A stretch of 64,000 nt of DNA from NCBI RefSeq assembly GCF_036173125.1, contig NZ_CP108054.1, positions 5,580,001-5,644,000 on the forward strand. The letters are read 5' to 3'. The translations under genes were made by a program, and so were the position numbers. How positions within the stretch are numbered: position 1 is the first letter of the stretch; each line of letters starts with the position of its first letter. Shown here piece after piece: positions 31,483 through 40,804 of the stretch. Source of the stretch: Streptomyces sp. NBC_00286 (lineage in GTDB: Bacteria > Actinomycetota > Actinomycetes > Streptomycetales > Streptomycetaceae). The notes below the pieces were generated by a model. The model was given only the letters and a program-made list of their open reading frames with translations, searched no databases and was not told where the DNA came from.

Positions 31483-31549
31483 CCGGCTCCTCCCCCCCCC
31501 GAGTCGGCCGTGGGGACGACCCCCGCTCTCCCCCCCGGCGGGGGTCGTC
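31483..31549 (+). ncRNA. 6C RNA
   Basis: Two adjacent hairpins each expose a run of C in the loop, the defining feature of the actinobacterial 6C RNA. Hairpin one: CCGGCTC (31483-31489) with GAGTCGG (31501-31507), loop CTCCCCCCCCC. Hairpin two: GACGACCCCCGC (31515-31526) with GCGGGGGTCGTC (31538-31549), loop TCTCCCCCCCG. A TTTTCTCTCTT tract follows, so hairpin two probably also ends transcription. It lies between the HAD gene and the Tad operon, the known position in Streptomyces. C-rich loops suggest pairing with G-rich ribosome binding sites. Confidence 0.9.
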
Positions 31550-31950
31550 GCATGTCCGGGTGGGTTTTCTCTCTTCCTTCACTGAGCACCGGGTCCGCTG
31601 TGTGGGCTTCGGTGCTTCTTCGCATGTACGCATGATCCGTCACCGTGTGTAGTCGCTGTGCTGCTCTGTGGAAGTCGTACAACGGTCACCGGTTTGGGTG
31701 AACGCGATATTCACAACCATCGGGTCGTCCACAGTTATCGACCAAGATCCACACGATTTCCGGGATCGCTGCACCGTGATTCCAGCGCGTGCCGCCGGGT
31801 GCGAGTTCATGGCCGGTTCTGTTTGTCCGGAGCCTATGGCCGGTTCGTATCGGCGGTTCATATGGAGGACCGGTTGCCGGTTCTCGTGCGCGGCGGGATT
31901 CGCGGGGCCGCGGGGGCTTCGCGAGCAAGCAGCGAAGGGGGACGGAGATC

Positions 31951-33054
31951 GTGGCGGGAGCCATCACATACGACCGGACGTCGGCCGCCGAGGGGCGACA
32001 GGGCAGGCCGTTGATCGTCACGGAGGACGTGGAACTGCTGGACGACCTGCTGCGGCTGTGCGCCGCGGCGGGCGCCAGGCCCGAGGTCCACCACGGGGTG
32101 CCGGAGCGCGGAGGCGGCTGGGACACGGCGCCCTTGGTGCTGGTCGGCGATGATGCCGCGCGGCGGGTGCGCGGGGCAGGGCGCAGGCGCGGAGTGGTGC
32201 TGGTAGGGCGGGATCAGGACGATCCGGGGGTGTGGCAGCGGGCCGTGGAGATCGGCGCCGATCATGTCCTGCTGCTGCCCGATGGCGAACAATGGCTGGT
32301 CGACCGGATCGCCGACGTGGCCGAAGGAGTCGGCCCGCCAGCGCTCACCGTCGGCGTGATCGGCGGTCGCGGAGGGGCCGGTTCCTCCACGCTCGCCTGC
32401 GCGCTCGCGGTCACCTCGGCGCGCGAGGGGCGGCGCACCCTGCTCGTGGACGCGGATCCGCTGGGTGGCGGACTCGACGTACTCCTCGGTGGAGAGACGG
32501 CCGAGGGCCTGCGCTGGCCTGCCTTCGCCGGCTCGCGCGGCCGGGTCGGCGGCGGTGCTCTGGAGGAGTCGCTGCCCGAGCTGCACGCCTTGCGGGTCCT
32601 CAGCTGGGATCGCGGCGACTGTGTCGTCATCGCGCCCGAGGCCGTACGGGCTGTCCTGGCTGCGGCCCGACGGCGAGGCGGCACCGTGGTCGTGGACCTG
32701 CCGCGCCGGATCGACGAAGGCGTCGCGGAGGTTCTCGCCCAGCTGGACCTCGGGCTCCTCGTGGTCCCCGCCGAGCTGCGCGCCGTCGCGGCGGCAGGGC
32801 GGGTGGCGTCCGTGGTCGGCATGGTCCTGCGCGATTTGCGGGTCGCGGTACGAGGGCCGTACGCACCCGGCCTCGACGACAAGGAGGTGGCCCGACTGCT
32901 CGGGCTCCCCCTGGCGGGCGAAGTCCCCGTGGAGGCGGGACTGCCGGTGGCCCAGGAACGCGGGGCTCCACCCGGAGCCGACGCACGGGGACCGCTTGCT
33001 CGCTTCTGCTCCGCCTTCTGGGAGCGGGCCGCGATGGCGGGAGGGGGCGTATGA
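31951..33054 (+). CDS. Septum-site-determining protein / CpaE-like ATPase
   Basis: 367 residues from GTG 31951, with GACGGAG upstream; more distal starts would add poor sequence. An N-terminal receiver-like domain (about 1-115) precedes a MinD/ParA-like ATPase with GVIGGRGGAGSSTLACAL, in which the usual GKT is GSS, and LLVDADPLGGGLDVLLGG. CpaE-like proteins localise Tad pilus machines; homologues (Ssd) affect septum placement. The altered P-loop suggests weak or no ATP hydrolysis. It is first in a tightly overlapping seven-gene operon. Confidence 0.9.
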   Translation: MAGAITYDRTSAAEGRQGRPLIVTEDVELLDDLLRLCAAAGARPEVHHGVPERGGGWDTAPLVLVGDDAARRVRGAGRRRGVVLVGRDQDDPGVWQRAVEIGADHVLLLPDGEQWLVDRIADVAEGVGPPALTVGVIGGRGGAGSSTLACALAVTSAREGRRTLLVDADPLGGGLDVLLGGETAEGLRWPAFAGSRGRVGGGALEESLPELHALRVLSWDRGDCVVIAPEAVRAVLAAARRRGGTVVVDLPRRIDEGVAEVLAQLDLGLLVVPAELRAVAAAGRVASVVGMVLRDLRVAVRGPYAPGLDDKEVARLLGLPLAGEVPVEAGLPVAQERGAPPGADARGPLARFCSAFWERAAMAGGGV

Positions 33055-34634
33055 GCGGGGGCACGCGCGTGCGTGGCGGAGGGCTCGGTGGGCGTACGGG
33101 TGGTGCGGGGTTGCCTGTGGATGCTCGGGCGTTGGGCGGGCGCGCGGGTGCGGATTCGTCTGCGGGCGCGATGCCGATAGATGGCCGTACTGACGTGAAT
33201 TGGCCTGCGCATGCGCGGTCGGCCAGTGGGGGAGCGGGAGTTGGGCCGTCTGTGGTTGCGGGGCCGGTCGGTGAGTCTGCGGGTGTGCGTTTTCCGGCGG
33301 GCGCGAGGTCGGCGGGTGGTCGTACAGGTGTGGGCTGGTCTGTGGATACGGGGCCGGTCGGCGGGCGTGTGGGAGTTGGGCCGTCTGTGGTTGCGGGGCC
33401 GGTCGGTGAGTGTACCGACGTGGGATTGCCGGCGGACGCGAGGCTGGGCGGCGGGCGTGCTGGCGTGAAGTGGCCCGCCGATGAAGAGCTGTTGGACGGG
33501 GTGCGGCAGTGGCTGGCCGAGAGTGGGGCCGAGCCGACTCCAGCCCGGGTGGCGCAGGCTTTGCGGGACCAGGGGCGGGTGCTGGGGGATGCCGAAGTGC
33601 TCGGCGCGGCCGAGCGGTTGCGCTCTGAGCTGGTCGGGACCGGCCCGCTGGAGCCGCTGCTCGCCGATCCCTCGGTGACCGATGTGCTGGTCTCGGCGCC
33701 CGACCGGGTGTGGGTGGACCGGGGCGGTGGCCTGGAGCTGACGGCCGTCTCCTTTCCGGACGCGGCGGCCGTACGACGGCTTGCGCAGCGCCTCGCGGCC
33801 GTGGCCGGGCGGCGGCTCGACGACGCGCACCCCTGGGTCGACGCCCGGCTTCCGGACGGCACGCGTCTGCATGCCGTGCTGCCACCGGTCGCGGTCGGCT
33901 CGACGTGCCTGTCGTTGCGGGTCGTGCGTCCGCGGGCGTTCACACTCGACGAGTTGGTGACGGCGGGGACGGTACCTCCGGGTGGCGACCGGGTGTTGAG
34001 GGCACTGCTCGATGCCCGGCTGTCTTTCTTGATCAGCGGTGGCACGGGCAGCGGCAAAACAACCCTCTTGAGTGCCCTTCTGGGGCTGATCGGACCGGGT
34101 GAGCGGATCGTGCTCGCCGAGGACTCGGCGGAGCTCCGCCCCGACCATCCCCATGTCGTACGCCTCGAATCCAGACCTGCCAACCAGGAGGGCGCCGGAC
34201 TCGTCACGCTCCAAGACCTGGTGCGCCAGGCCCTGCGGATGCGGCCGGACCGGCTGGTGGTCGGCGAGGTGCGCGGGCCCGAAGTCGTCCATCTGCTGGC
34301 GGCTTTGAACACCGGGCACGAAGGCGGCTGCGGCACCGTCCACGCGAACGCCGCGGCCGGGGTGCCCGCCCGTTTGGAGGCGCTGGGTACGGCGGCGGGG
34401 CTCGACCGGGCGGCCCTGCACAGTCAGGTCGCGGCAGCCCTTTCGGTGGTGCTTCACCTCGTACGCGACCGGGCAGGGCGGCGGCGGATCGCCGAAGTTC
34501 ATGTGCTGGAGCGGGATCCGGCGGGGCTCGTGGTGACGGTGCCGGCGCTGCGCTGGGGCGCGGAGGCCTTCGCGTATGAGCGGGGCTGGGAGCGGCTGCG
34601 GGGGCTGCTCGGTGAGAGGAGTGAGAGCTCGTGA
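33051..34634 (+). CDS. tadA: TadA/CpaF secretion ATPase with repeat-expanded N-terminus
   Basis: 527 residues from ATG 33051, overlapping the previous stop. Residues about 1-140 are Gly/Ala/Val-rich and built of imperfect repeats; GVGPSVVAGPVGE occurs twice, 44 residues apart, and the DNA there is almost identical. The folded part has the T2SSE N-domain, FLISGGTGSGKTTLLSALLG (Walker A, about 325), an Asp box EDSAELRPDHPH, and RPDRLVVGEVRGPEVVHLL (Walker B), plus HANAAAGVPARLE. It is the motor that drives Flp pilus assembly. Confidence 0.95.
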   Translation: MSGGTRVRGGGLGGRTGGAGLPVDARALGGRAGADSSAGAMPIDGRTDVNWPAHARSASGGAGVGPSVVAGPVGESAGVRFPAGARSAGGRTGVGWSVDTGPVGGRVGVGPSVVAGPVGECTDVGLPADARLGGGRAGVKWPADEELLDGVRQWLAESGAEPTPARVAQALRDQGRVLGDAEVLGAAERLRSELVGTGPLEPLLADPSVTDVLVSAPDRVWVDRGGGLELTAVSFPDAAAVRRLAQRLAAVAGRRLDDAHPWVDARLPDGTRLHAVLPPVAVGSTCLSLRVVRPRAFTLDELVTAGTVPPGGDRVLRALLDARLSFLISGGTGSGKTTLLSALLGLIGPGERIVLAEDSAELRPDHPHVVRLESRPANQEGAGLVTLQDLVRQALRMRPDRLVVGEVRGPEVVHLLAALNTGHEGGCGTVHANAAAGVPARLEALGTAAGLDRAALHSQVAAALSVVLHLVRDRAGRRRIAEVHVLERDPAGLVVTVPALRWGAEAFAYERGWERLRGLLGERSESS

Positions 34635-35521
34635 CGGGGGTCGGCGAGGTGCCGGGGGTTGCGGCGATGGTGTGTGCCGGGGCGGCGGCCTGGCTGATGA
34701 GCGGCCAGGGGCCAGGCGCTCGGCGGGCTCAACTGCTCTGCGCGGGCGGCGGGTTGGCGGGAGCCGGACCGCCGACGTGGGAGCGAAGGGCGCGGGAGCG
34801 GACCGCACCGGCTGTGGCGTGGCTACGGCGGCTGCATCGGCAACGGGGCGAGTGGTGGTCGCTGGTCGCCGGGGTGGTGGTCGCTCTGCTGGGGGCGTCC
34901 GTGGTCCCGCTCGTTGCGGGCGCGCTCGGGGTGCCGCTGGTGAGGCGGGCTCGACGGATGAGCCAGGCGCGCCGGATCCGGGAACGAAGGGCCGACGCGG
35001 TGATCGCGTTGTGCGGGGCGCTCGCGGGGGAGGTGCGCGCCGGGCGGCAGCCGGGCGAGGCGCTGCTGCGGGCCGCTCGTGATTCGGGCGGGCTCGGCGA
35101 GGCGCAGGCGGTGGTGCTGGCGGCAGCGCGGTTCGGCGGGGATGTGGCCGGCGCGCTCACGGATGCGGCACGGCGGCCGGGTGCCGAGGGACTGCTGGGT
35201 CTCGCCGCGTGCTGGCGGGTCGCCGTGGACCGGGGTGCCGGACTCGCAGCCGGGCTCGACCGGCTGGAGGCGGCACTCCGCGCGGAACGGGATCAACGGG
35301 CCGATCTACGCGCCCAGTTGGCGGGGGCACGGTCGACGGCAGTGCTGCTCGCGGGACTGCCCCTGCTGGGTCTGCTCCTCGGTACCGCGCTCGGCGCCGA
35401 TCCGCTGCATGTCGTCCTGCACACCGGCGCGGGCCTGGCTTGTCTGCTGGTCGGCGGGGTTCTGGAGGGCGCCGGGGTGTGGTGGGCGCTGCGGATCGTA
35501 CGGAAGGCGGAGGTGGGATGA
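34631..35521 (+). CDS. tadB: TadB-like pilus inner-membrane platform protein
   Basis: 296 residues from GTG 34631 (GTGA overlap with tadA). Membrane helices at about 10-25, 75-105 and two near the C-terminus surround the T2SSF domain (ALCGALAGEVRAGRQPGEALLRAARD, in parts; FGGDVAGALTDAAR). It forms the membrane platform on which TadA acts, together with TadC. The next gene starts inside its stop codon. Confidence 0.9.
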   Translation: MTGVGEVPGVAAMVCAGAAAWLMSGQGPGARRAQLLCAGGGLAGAGPPTWERRARERTAPAVAWLRRLHRQRGEWWSLVAGVVVALLGASVVPLVAGALGVPLVRRARRMSQARRIRERRADAVIALCGALAGEVRAGRQPGEALLRAARDSGGLGEAQAVVLAAARFGGDVAGALTDAARRPGAEGLLGLAACWRVAVDRGAGLAAGLDRLEAALRAERDQRADLRAQLAGARSTAVLLAGLPLLGLLLGTALGADPLHVVLHTGAGLACLLVGGVLEGAGVWWALRIVRKAEVG

Positions 35522-36294
35522 GTACGGAGGCTGTCCACAGGCTGGGGATGGCCCTATGCCTGGTCGCGGGACTGTGGTCGCTCGCTTGGGTCCTTCGGAC
35601 CGCGCGGCGGGAGCGGCGGGTGCGCAGGCGGCTGCGAGCGGTGCTGGTCGTCGTGGAACCGACGCCCACCGGACGACGCTTTGAGGTTCGGGCCCCGATG
35701 CGGGAGTGGCTGCCGGTGGTGGGTGCCGTCAGTGCCTGCTGGGTGTTCGTCGGCGGCGTTCCCGGGATCGTCGTGGGGCTCGTGGCCGGGTTCGGGGTGA
35801 GGCGGTGGCAGCGCAGGCCGACTCCAGCGGAAGAGCCTGACTCCGGACTGGCCGAGCAACAACTGCCCCTCGCTGCCGATCTGTTGGCGGCCTGCATCGT
35901 GGCCGGTGCCGGTCCCGTAGCGGCTGCTCAGGCCGTGGGGGAGGCGCTGGAAGGGCCTGTGGGAGAACGGCTAGCGCGGGGTGCGGCCGAGATGCGGCTC
36001 GGCGGTGAACCGGCTGAGGCATGGCGAGGGTTGGCCGCGTTGCCCGGCGCCCGGGCACTGGCCCGGCTGCTGGAGCGGGCCGGCGAGTCCGGCGTACCGG
36101 CGGCGAGTCCCGTCGGGCGCCTCGCCGCGGAGGCCCGCGCGGAGTGGGGACGTACCGCCACCACTCGTGCGCGGCGGGCGGCCGTCATGGTCACCGCGCC
36201 GGTGGGGCTGTGCTTCCTGCCCGCGTTCATCGCGATCGGGGTGCTTCCTGTGGTGATCGGGCTCGCGGACGGGGTGTTGGGAGGTGGTGGGTGA
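35518..36294 (+). CDS. tadC: TadC-like pilus inner-membrane platform protein
   Basis: 258 residues from ATG 35518. A first helix (about 10-27), a pair at about 65-92, a T2SSF segment (LPLAADLLAACIVAGAGPVAAAQAVGEAL, in parts) and a C-terminal helix pair (TAPVGLCFLPAFIAIGVLPVVIGL, in parts). It pairs with TadB. It starts in the stop of tadB and is followed by the pilin gene after 27 bases. Confidence 0.88.
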   Translation: MSTEAVHRLGMALCLVAGLWSLAWVLRTARRERRVRRRLRAVLVVVEPTPTGRRFEVRAPMREWLPVVGAVSACWVFVGGVPGIVVGLVAGFGVRRWQRRPTPAEEPDSGLAEQQLPLAADLLAACIVAGAGPVAAAQAVGEALEGPVGERLARGAAEMRLGGEPAEAWRGLAALPGARALARLLERAGESGVPAASPVGRLAAEARAEWGRTATTRARRAAVMVTAPVGLCFLPAFIAIGVLPVVIGLADGVLGGGG

Positions 36295-36321
36295 CCGGCG
36301 AGGCGTGGTGAAGGGCGAGCG

Positions 36322-36672
36322 ATGAACGGAACAGGTCCGGCACAGCCGGGCGAAGTGAATGAGTCGAACGAATCGAACGAGTCGACAGTGCGGATCTACA
36401 CGGGGGTTCGGATGAGCAAGGCAATGCGGGTACGAGTGCGGGCCGGGCGGATGCAGGCGCTGGCGGGCAGGGCGTGGGCGGTGCCTACTGCCTGGGTGGT
36501 GCGGAGGGCTTCGGCGGCGCGGAGGGATGCCGGAATGGTGACTTCCGAGTACGCGATGGGGCTGATCGCGGCGGTGGGGTTCGCCGCGCTGCTCTACGAG
36601 GTGGTGACCAGTGGGCAGGTCAAGGGGGCTCTGCAGGACATCGTGGAACGAGCGCTCAATGGCCAGTTCTGA
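36322..36672 (+). CDS. Flp-type pilin (DUF4244) with long leader
   Basis: 116 residues from ATG 36322; a later ATG (codon 31) is also possible. The prepilin motif is AG/MVTSEYAMG: Gly71, then Glu at +5 and Tyr at +6, followed by one hydrophobic helix LIAAVGFAALLYEVV and a short C-terminus. A leader of 70 residues is far longer than the usual 10-30 and contains a NES-NES-NES repeat and basic stretches. The mature pilin would be only about 45 residues. No prepilin peptidase gene is present in the window. Confidence 0.88.
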   Translation: MNGTGPAQPGEVNESNESNESTVRIYTGVRMSKAMRVRVRAGRMQALAGRAWAVPTAWVVRRASAARRDAGMVTSEYAMGLIAAVGFAALLYEVVTSGQVKGALQDIVERALNGQF

Positions 36673-37069
36673 GGAGCGGGCGGCCCGTCCGGTACGGCGC
36701 CGGGGTCCGTTCCGGCGGCTGGCCGGGGACGGAGGGTTCGTAACGGCGGAGGCGGCCATGGTGCTGCCCGTGCTGATCGCGTTGGCGTTGGCACTGGTCT
36801 GGGCCCTGCTGGCCGCGTCCGCGCATATCCAGTGCGTGGACGCGGCCCGGGCGGGGGCACGTGCGGCGGCCCGCCAGGACCCGCCGGGCACGGTGACGAC
36901 GGTGGCCCAGCAGACGGCGCCGGACGGGGCGCAGGTCACGGTTCGGCGCGAGGGCGACCTGGTGCGTGTGCGGGTTGCGGCGAAGCCTCCGGGGCCCGAC
37001 GCGCTGGCTCTCGACCTGGAGCACGAGGCTGTGGCCCTGGCAGAGGAGACGGTGGGGGCGGGCGGATGA
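36659..37069 (+). CDS. TadE-like minor pilin
   Basis: 136 residues from ATG 36659, overlapping the end of the pilin gene by 14 bases. The pseudopilin motif DGG/FVTAEAAMVLPVLIAL has Glu at +5, as required for processing by a TadV/TadD-type peptidase. One helix, then a periplasm-side domain with a CVDAARAGARAAAR helix. TadE proteins are minor pilins that prime assembly. Confidence 0.9.
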   Translation: MASSEERAARPVRRRGPFRRLAGDGGFVTAEAAMVLPVLIALALALVWALLAASAHIQCVDAARAGARAAARQDPPGTVTTVAQQTAPDGAQVTVRREGDLVRVRVAAKPPGPDALALDLEHEAVALAEETVGAGG

Positions 37070-37518
37070 CGAAGGGAAGCGAACGATGGTGGGTTTCGCG
37101 TAGGAGAGCGTTCTCCTCGGATCGGGGCTCGGCGACCGTCTTGGCGGTGGGTGTCATCGCGGTGCTGTGCGTCTTCTTCGGCGCCATCCTCGCGATGAGC
37201 CAAGCGGTGATGACCCGTCACCATGCCGGTGGCGCCGCCGACTTGGCGGCCCTCGCGGCGGCCGACCACTGGATGGAGGGCGGTACGGCGGCCTGCGCCC
37301 AGGCGGACCGGGTGGCGCGGGCCCAGGGCACCCGCATCGTCCGGTGCGCCGTCTACGGCGAGATCTCGGACGTCAGGGTCGCGGCGGGGCGAGGGCTGTT
37401 CACTGCGGAGGTCAGGTCTCGGGCGGGCCCGGCGGGGCCGAAGCCTCCGGCGGGACCCGAGGGGGTGATAGCGCCGCCTCACTCCGCGGGTGAGGCAGCG
37501 GATCCGGAGAGGGGGTGA
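37066..37518 (+). CDS. TadE/TadG-like protein, Rv3654c family
   Basis: 150 residues from ATG 37066 (ATGA overlap). It has DRGSATVLAVGVIAVLCVFFGAIL, a type IV pilin-like helix in which Glu +5 is missing, then HHAGGAADLAALAAAD, the hallmark of the Rv3654c group, and two Cys (about 84 and 98) that may form a disulfide. It closes the Tad operon. It is probably a structural partner of TadE rather than a processed pilin. Confidence 0.88.
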   Translation: MTKGSERWWVSRRRAFSSDRGSATVLAVGVIAVLCVFFGAILAMSQAVMTRHHAGGAADLAALAAADHWMEGGTAACAQADRVARAQGTRIVRCAVYGEISDVRVAAGRGLFTAEVRSRAGPAGPKPPAGPEGVIAPPHSAGEAADPERG

Positions 37519-37731
37519 ACCCGTGGAGGGACCCGGCGGGTGGCGCCACGTTCGCCGGCTTGGGAAGCGGGGGATCGGCCTCGCACGGAGCTCGCGAAGA
37601 GCCCACCGTGCACCTGGGAGTGAGGCCAGCTCCGCACCGGAGGTGACGCCGTAATCCGTTTCCGGCCGCCGGTCCGGGCGCGCCGCTGGGCCCGGACCCT
37701 CTGTTGGGGCCGACGCCAGGAATCCGACGCT

Positions 37732-40239
37732 CTACCCGTCCGCACCCTCACCCCCGGCTCCTGCTCGCGAAGCGGCCCCGGCCGCCTGTTCCTCCGGAGC
37801 ACCCCGCAGCAGAACCGTCAGCAATCGAACAGCCCCCCGCTTGTGCAGTGGTTCGTTGCCGTTGCCGCACTTGGGGGACTGGATGCAGGACGGGCAGCCG
37901 GCCTCGCACTCGCAGGAGGCGATGGCCTGGCGGGTGGCCGTGAGCCACTCGCGAGCCGTGTGGAAGGCGCGCTCGGCGAAGCCCGCCCCGCCGGGGTGGC
38001 CGTCGTACACGAAGACCGTAGGGAGGAGGGTGTCCGGGTGCAGCGGGACGGAGACGCCACCGATGTCCCAGCGGTCGCAGGTGGCGAACAGCGGGAGCAT
38101 GCCGATCGACGCATGCTCGGCGGCGTGCAGGGCTCCGCCGAGGATCTCCGGGGTCACGCGGGCGGCGTCGAGCTGGTCTTCGGTGACGGTCCACCACACG
38201 GCGCGGGTGCGGAGCGTACGAGGAGGGAGGTCGAGTTTCGTCTCGCCGAGCACTTCGCCGGTGATGACACGACGACGCAGGAAGGAGACGACTTGGTTGG
38301 TGACCTCGACGGAGCCGTAGCACAACCGGCCCTCGCCCCAGGGGACTTCGACGTCCGTTTCCAGGACGGAGATGGCCGTGGTGTCGCGGGCGACCGTCGA
38401 ATACGGCGGGTTGGCCTCTTCGACCAGGGCGACCGAGTCCTCGAGGTCCAGTTCCTTCACCAGGTACGTACGGCCTTGGTGAAGGTGGACCGCCCCGTCG
38501 TGGACGCTGGTGTGCGCGGCGCCGACGTCGACTGTGCCCAGCAGCCGTCCTGAGCCGGCCTCGACGACCTGTACCGGATTGCCGCCTCCGCCACGGATGT
38601 CCGTGAGGTCGGCGGCTCGTTCCCGGCGCGTCCAGTGCCAGGCCTTCGTACGGCGGCGCAGCAGCTTCGCGGCCTCCAGTTGCGGAAGCAGATCGGCGGC
38701 GGCCGGGCCGAAGAGCGGCAGGTCCTCGTCCGTCAACGGGAGTTCGGCGGCGGCGGCGCACAGGTGGGGCGCGAGGACGTACGGGTTGTCGGGGTCGAGG
38801 ACGGTGGACTCCACGGGCTGGTCGAACAGGGCTTCCGGGTGGTGGACGAGGAAGGTGTCCAGCGGGTCGTCGCGGGCAACCAGGACCGCGAGGGCGCCCT
38901 GCCCGGAGCGTCCCGCGCGTCCCGCCTGCTGCCACAGCGAGGCTCTCGTGCCGGGGTAGCCCGCGATGACGACGGCGTCCAGTCCCGAGACGTCGATGCC
39001 GAGTTCGAGGGCGGTGGTGGCGGCGAGGCCGAGGAGTTCGCCGGAGTGGAGGGCCTGCTCGAGGGCGCGGCGTTCCTCGGGGAGGTAGCCGCCTCGGTAC
39101 GCGGCCACGCGCCGGGCCAGGGAGCGGTCGACCTCGGCGAGCCGTTCCTGGGCGATCACCGAGATCAGCTCGGCGCCCCGGCGGGACCGTACGAACGCGA
39201 CCGAGCGGACGCCCTGCACGGTCAGGTCGGTGAGGAGGTCCGCGGTCTCGGCGGTGGCGGTACGGCGGACTGGGGCGCCCTTCTCGCCGTGGAGTTCGGT
39301 GAGCGGGGGCTCCCAGAGGGCGAACACCAGTTCGCCGCGTGGTGAGGCGTCGTCCGCGACCTCGACGACTGGGAGACCGGTCAGCCGGCGAGCGGCCACC
39401 GACGGTTCGGCGGCGGTCGCGGAGGCGAGGAGGAAGACGGGCGAGGAGCCGTACCGCGCGCACAGGCGGCGCAGCCGGCGCAGTACCTGGGCGACGTGCG
39501 AGCCGAAGACGCCGCGGTAGGTGTGGCACTCGTCGATGACGACATAGCGCAGCGCGCGGAGGAAGGAGGACCAGCGGGGGTGGGAGGGCAGTATCCCGCG
39601 GTGCAGCATGTCGGGGTTGGTCAGGACGTAGTTGGCGTACTGGCGTATCCACTCGCGTTCCTCGACGGGAGTGTCCCCGTCGTAGACGGCGGGACGCACC
39701 GCATTGCCCAGAGGATGTGAAATTTCCTTCACGGATCGGCACTGGTCCGCCGCGAGGGCCTTGGTCGGGGCGAGGTAGAGGGAGGTGGCGCCTCGTCCAT
39801 TGGCGGCTTCCGAGCCATCGAGTAGAGACGACAGCACCGGGGCCAGGTACGCCAGCGACTTGCCCGAGGCGGTGCCTGTGGCGACGATCACTGAGTCGCC
39901 GTCCAGGGCGTGCTCGGCGGCTTGTGCCTGGTGGGCCCAGGGATGCTCGATGCCAGCGGCCTGTACTGCCGCGATCACCTCGGAGCGGATCCGGTCCGGC
40001 CAGACGGCATGGCGGCCCTCACGTGGGGGCAAGTGCTCCGTATGAGTGATGCGCGAAGCCCGGCTCGGCCCCGAGGCGAGCCGGTTCAGAACCGTGCTCG
40101 GAGCGGGTCGGGAAGCGGTGCCCGTCGAGGGTCGATCGGACCGGGGATTCTTGGCCATCGGCATCGAGTGTGTCACTGGCGTGACGGACAATGGGCCTAA
40201 GGCGTCGTGCACGCCTGCCGGTAAGTGATTGAATGCCAT
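37732..40239 (-). CDS. DEAD/DEAH-box helicase, MrfA/YprA-like
   Basis: 835 residues from ATG 40239. Motif I is VATGTASGKSLAYLAP, motif II VIDECHTYRG (DECH), motif III LASATAAEP and motif VI QQAGRAGRSG. The C-terminal DUF1998/MZB domain holds four cysteines (ASCECEAGCPSCIQSPKCGN in part) that bind zinc. This is the 3'-5' helicase group of B. subtilis MrfA and eukaryotic Hrq1, involved in repair of mitomycin-type DNA damage. It is divergent from bldG with 80 bases between starts, and convergent to the Tad operon. Confidence 0.93.
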   Translation of the reverse strand: MAFNHLPAGVHDALGPLSVTPVTHSMPMAKNPRSDRPSTGTASRPAPSTVLNRLASGPSRASRITHTEHLPPREGRHAVWPDRIRSEVIAAVQAAGIEHPWAHQAQAAEHALDGDSVIVATGTASGKSLAYLAPVLSSLLDGSEAANGRGATSLYLAPTKALAADQCRSVKEISHPLGNAVRPAVYDGDTPVEEREWIRQYANYVLTNPDMLHRGILPSHPRWSSFLRALRYVVIDECHTYRGVFGSHVAQVLRRLRRLCARYGSSPVFLLASATAAEPSVAARRLTGLPVVEVADDASPRGELVFALWEPPLTELHGEKGAPVRRTATAETADLLTDLTVQGVRSVAFVRSRRGAELISVIAQERLAEVDRSLARRVAAYRGGYLPEERRALEQALHSGELLGLAATTALELGIDVSGLDAVVIAGYPGTRASLWQQAGRAGRSGQGALAVLVARDDPLDTFLVHHPEALFDQPVESTVLDPDNPYVLAPHLCAAAAELPLTDEDLPLFGPAAADLLPQLEAAKLLRRRTKAWHWTRRERAADLTDIRGGGGNPVQVVEAGSGRLLGTVDVGAAHTSVHDGAVHLHQGRTYLVKELDLEDSVALVEEANPPYSTVARDTTAISVLETDVEVPWGEGRLCYGSVEVTNQVVSFLRRRVITGEVLGETKLDLPPRTLRTRAVWWTVTEDQLDAARVTPEILGGALHAAEHASIGMLPLFATCDRWDIGGVSVPLHPDTLLPTVFVYDGHPGGAGFAERAFHTAREWLTATRQAIASCECEAGCPSCIQSPKCGNGNEPLHKRGAVRLLTVLLRGAPEEQAAGAASRAGAGGEGADG

Positions 40240-40319
40240 CGCGGCTGGCGAACAGTCCCGGGGGCGCCGCCGAGGTGTCCCGAGGGGCGACCGCTCGATA
40301 GCAAGGTGCTGGAGGATCC

Positions 40320-40661
40320 GTGGACCTGTCCCTGTCGACACGTACCGTCGGCGATCGTACGGTCGTCGAAGTCGGTGGCGAAATCGATGTATATACCGCG
40401 CCCAAGCTGCGCGAGCAGCTGGTCGAGCTGGTGAACGACGGCAGTTTTCATCTTGTCGTCGACATGGAGGGCGTGGACTTCCTCGACTCCACCGGGCTCG
40501 GCGTGCTGGTCGGCGGCCTGAAGCGGGTGCGTGCCCACGAGGGCTCGCTGCGACTGGTCTGCAACCAGGAGCGCATTCTGAAGATCTTCCGCATCACCGG
40601 CCTCACCAAGGTGTTCCCCATCCACACCTCGGTCGAGGAAGCGGTAGCGGCCACCGACTGA
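40320..40661 (+). CDS. bldG: Anti-sigma factor antagonist BldG
   Basis: 113 residues from GTG 40320 with GGAGG five bases upstream. It is a stand-alone STAS domain; the phosphorylation site is Ser57 in [14 protein letters not shown], as in known BldG. Unphosphorylated BldG binds anti-sigma factors and is required for aerial growth and antibiotic production. The partner anti-sigma gene lies 143 bases downstream in the same direction. Very high match to the known protein in length and motif. Confidence 0.96.
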
Positions 40662-40804
40662 GTGGTCCTCGGTCGCGACCGAGCGGCTCTTGGCCGAAGG
40701 CCGGTTCCGGGCCGTGGGTCCGGAACGGAAGAAAGTCAACGAGGGGGGTTCGGGCCTCGCGGCCCGGCCCCCTGACAGCACGCCCGTAGTTCCGAGGGGG
40801 ATGC

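Noticed and set aside
31858..34808. Long minus-strand frames opposite the septum-site and TadA genes
   Set aside because: They are complementary-frame shadows of repetitive GC-rich coding DNA, with no ribosome sites or domains.
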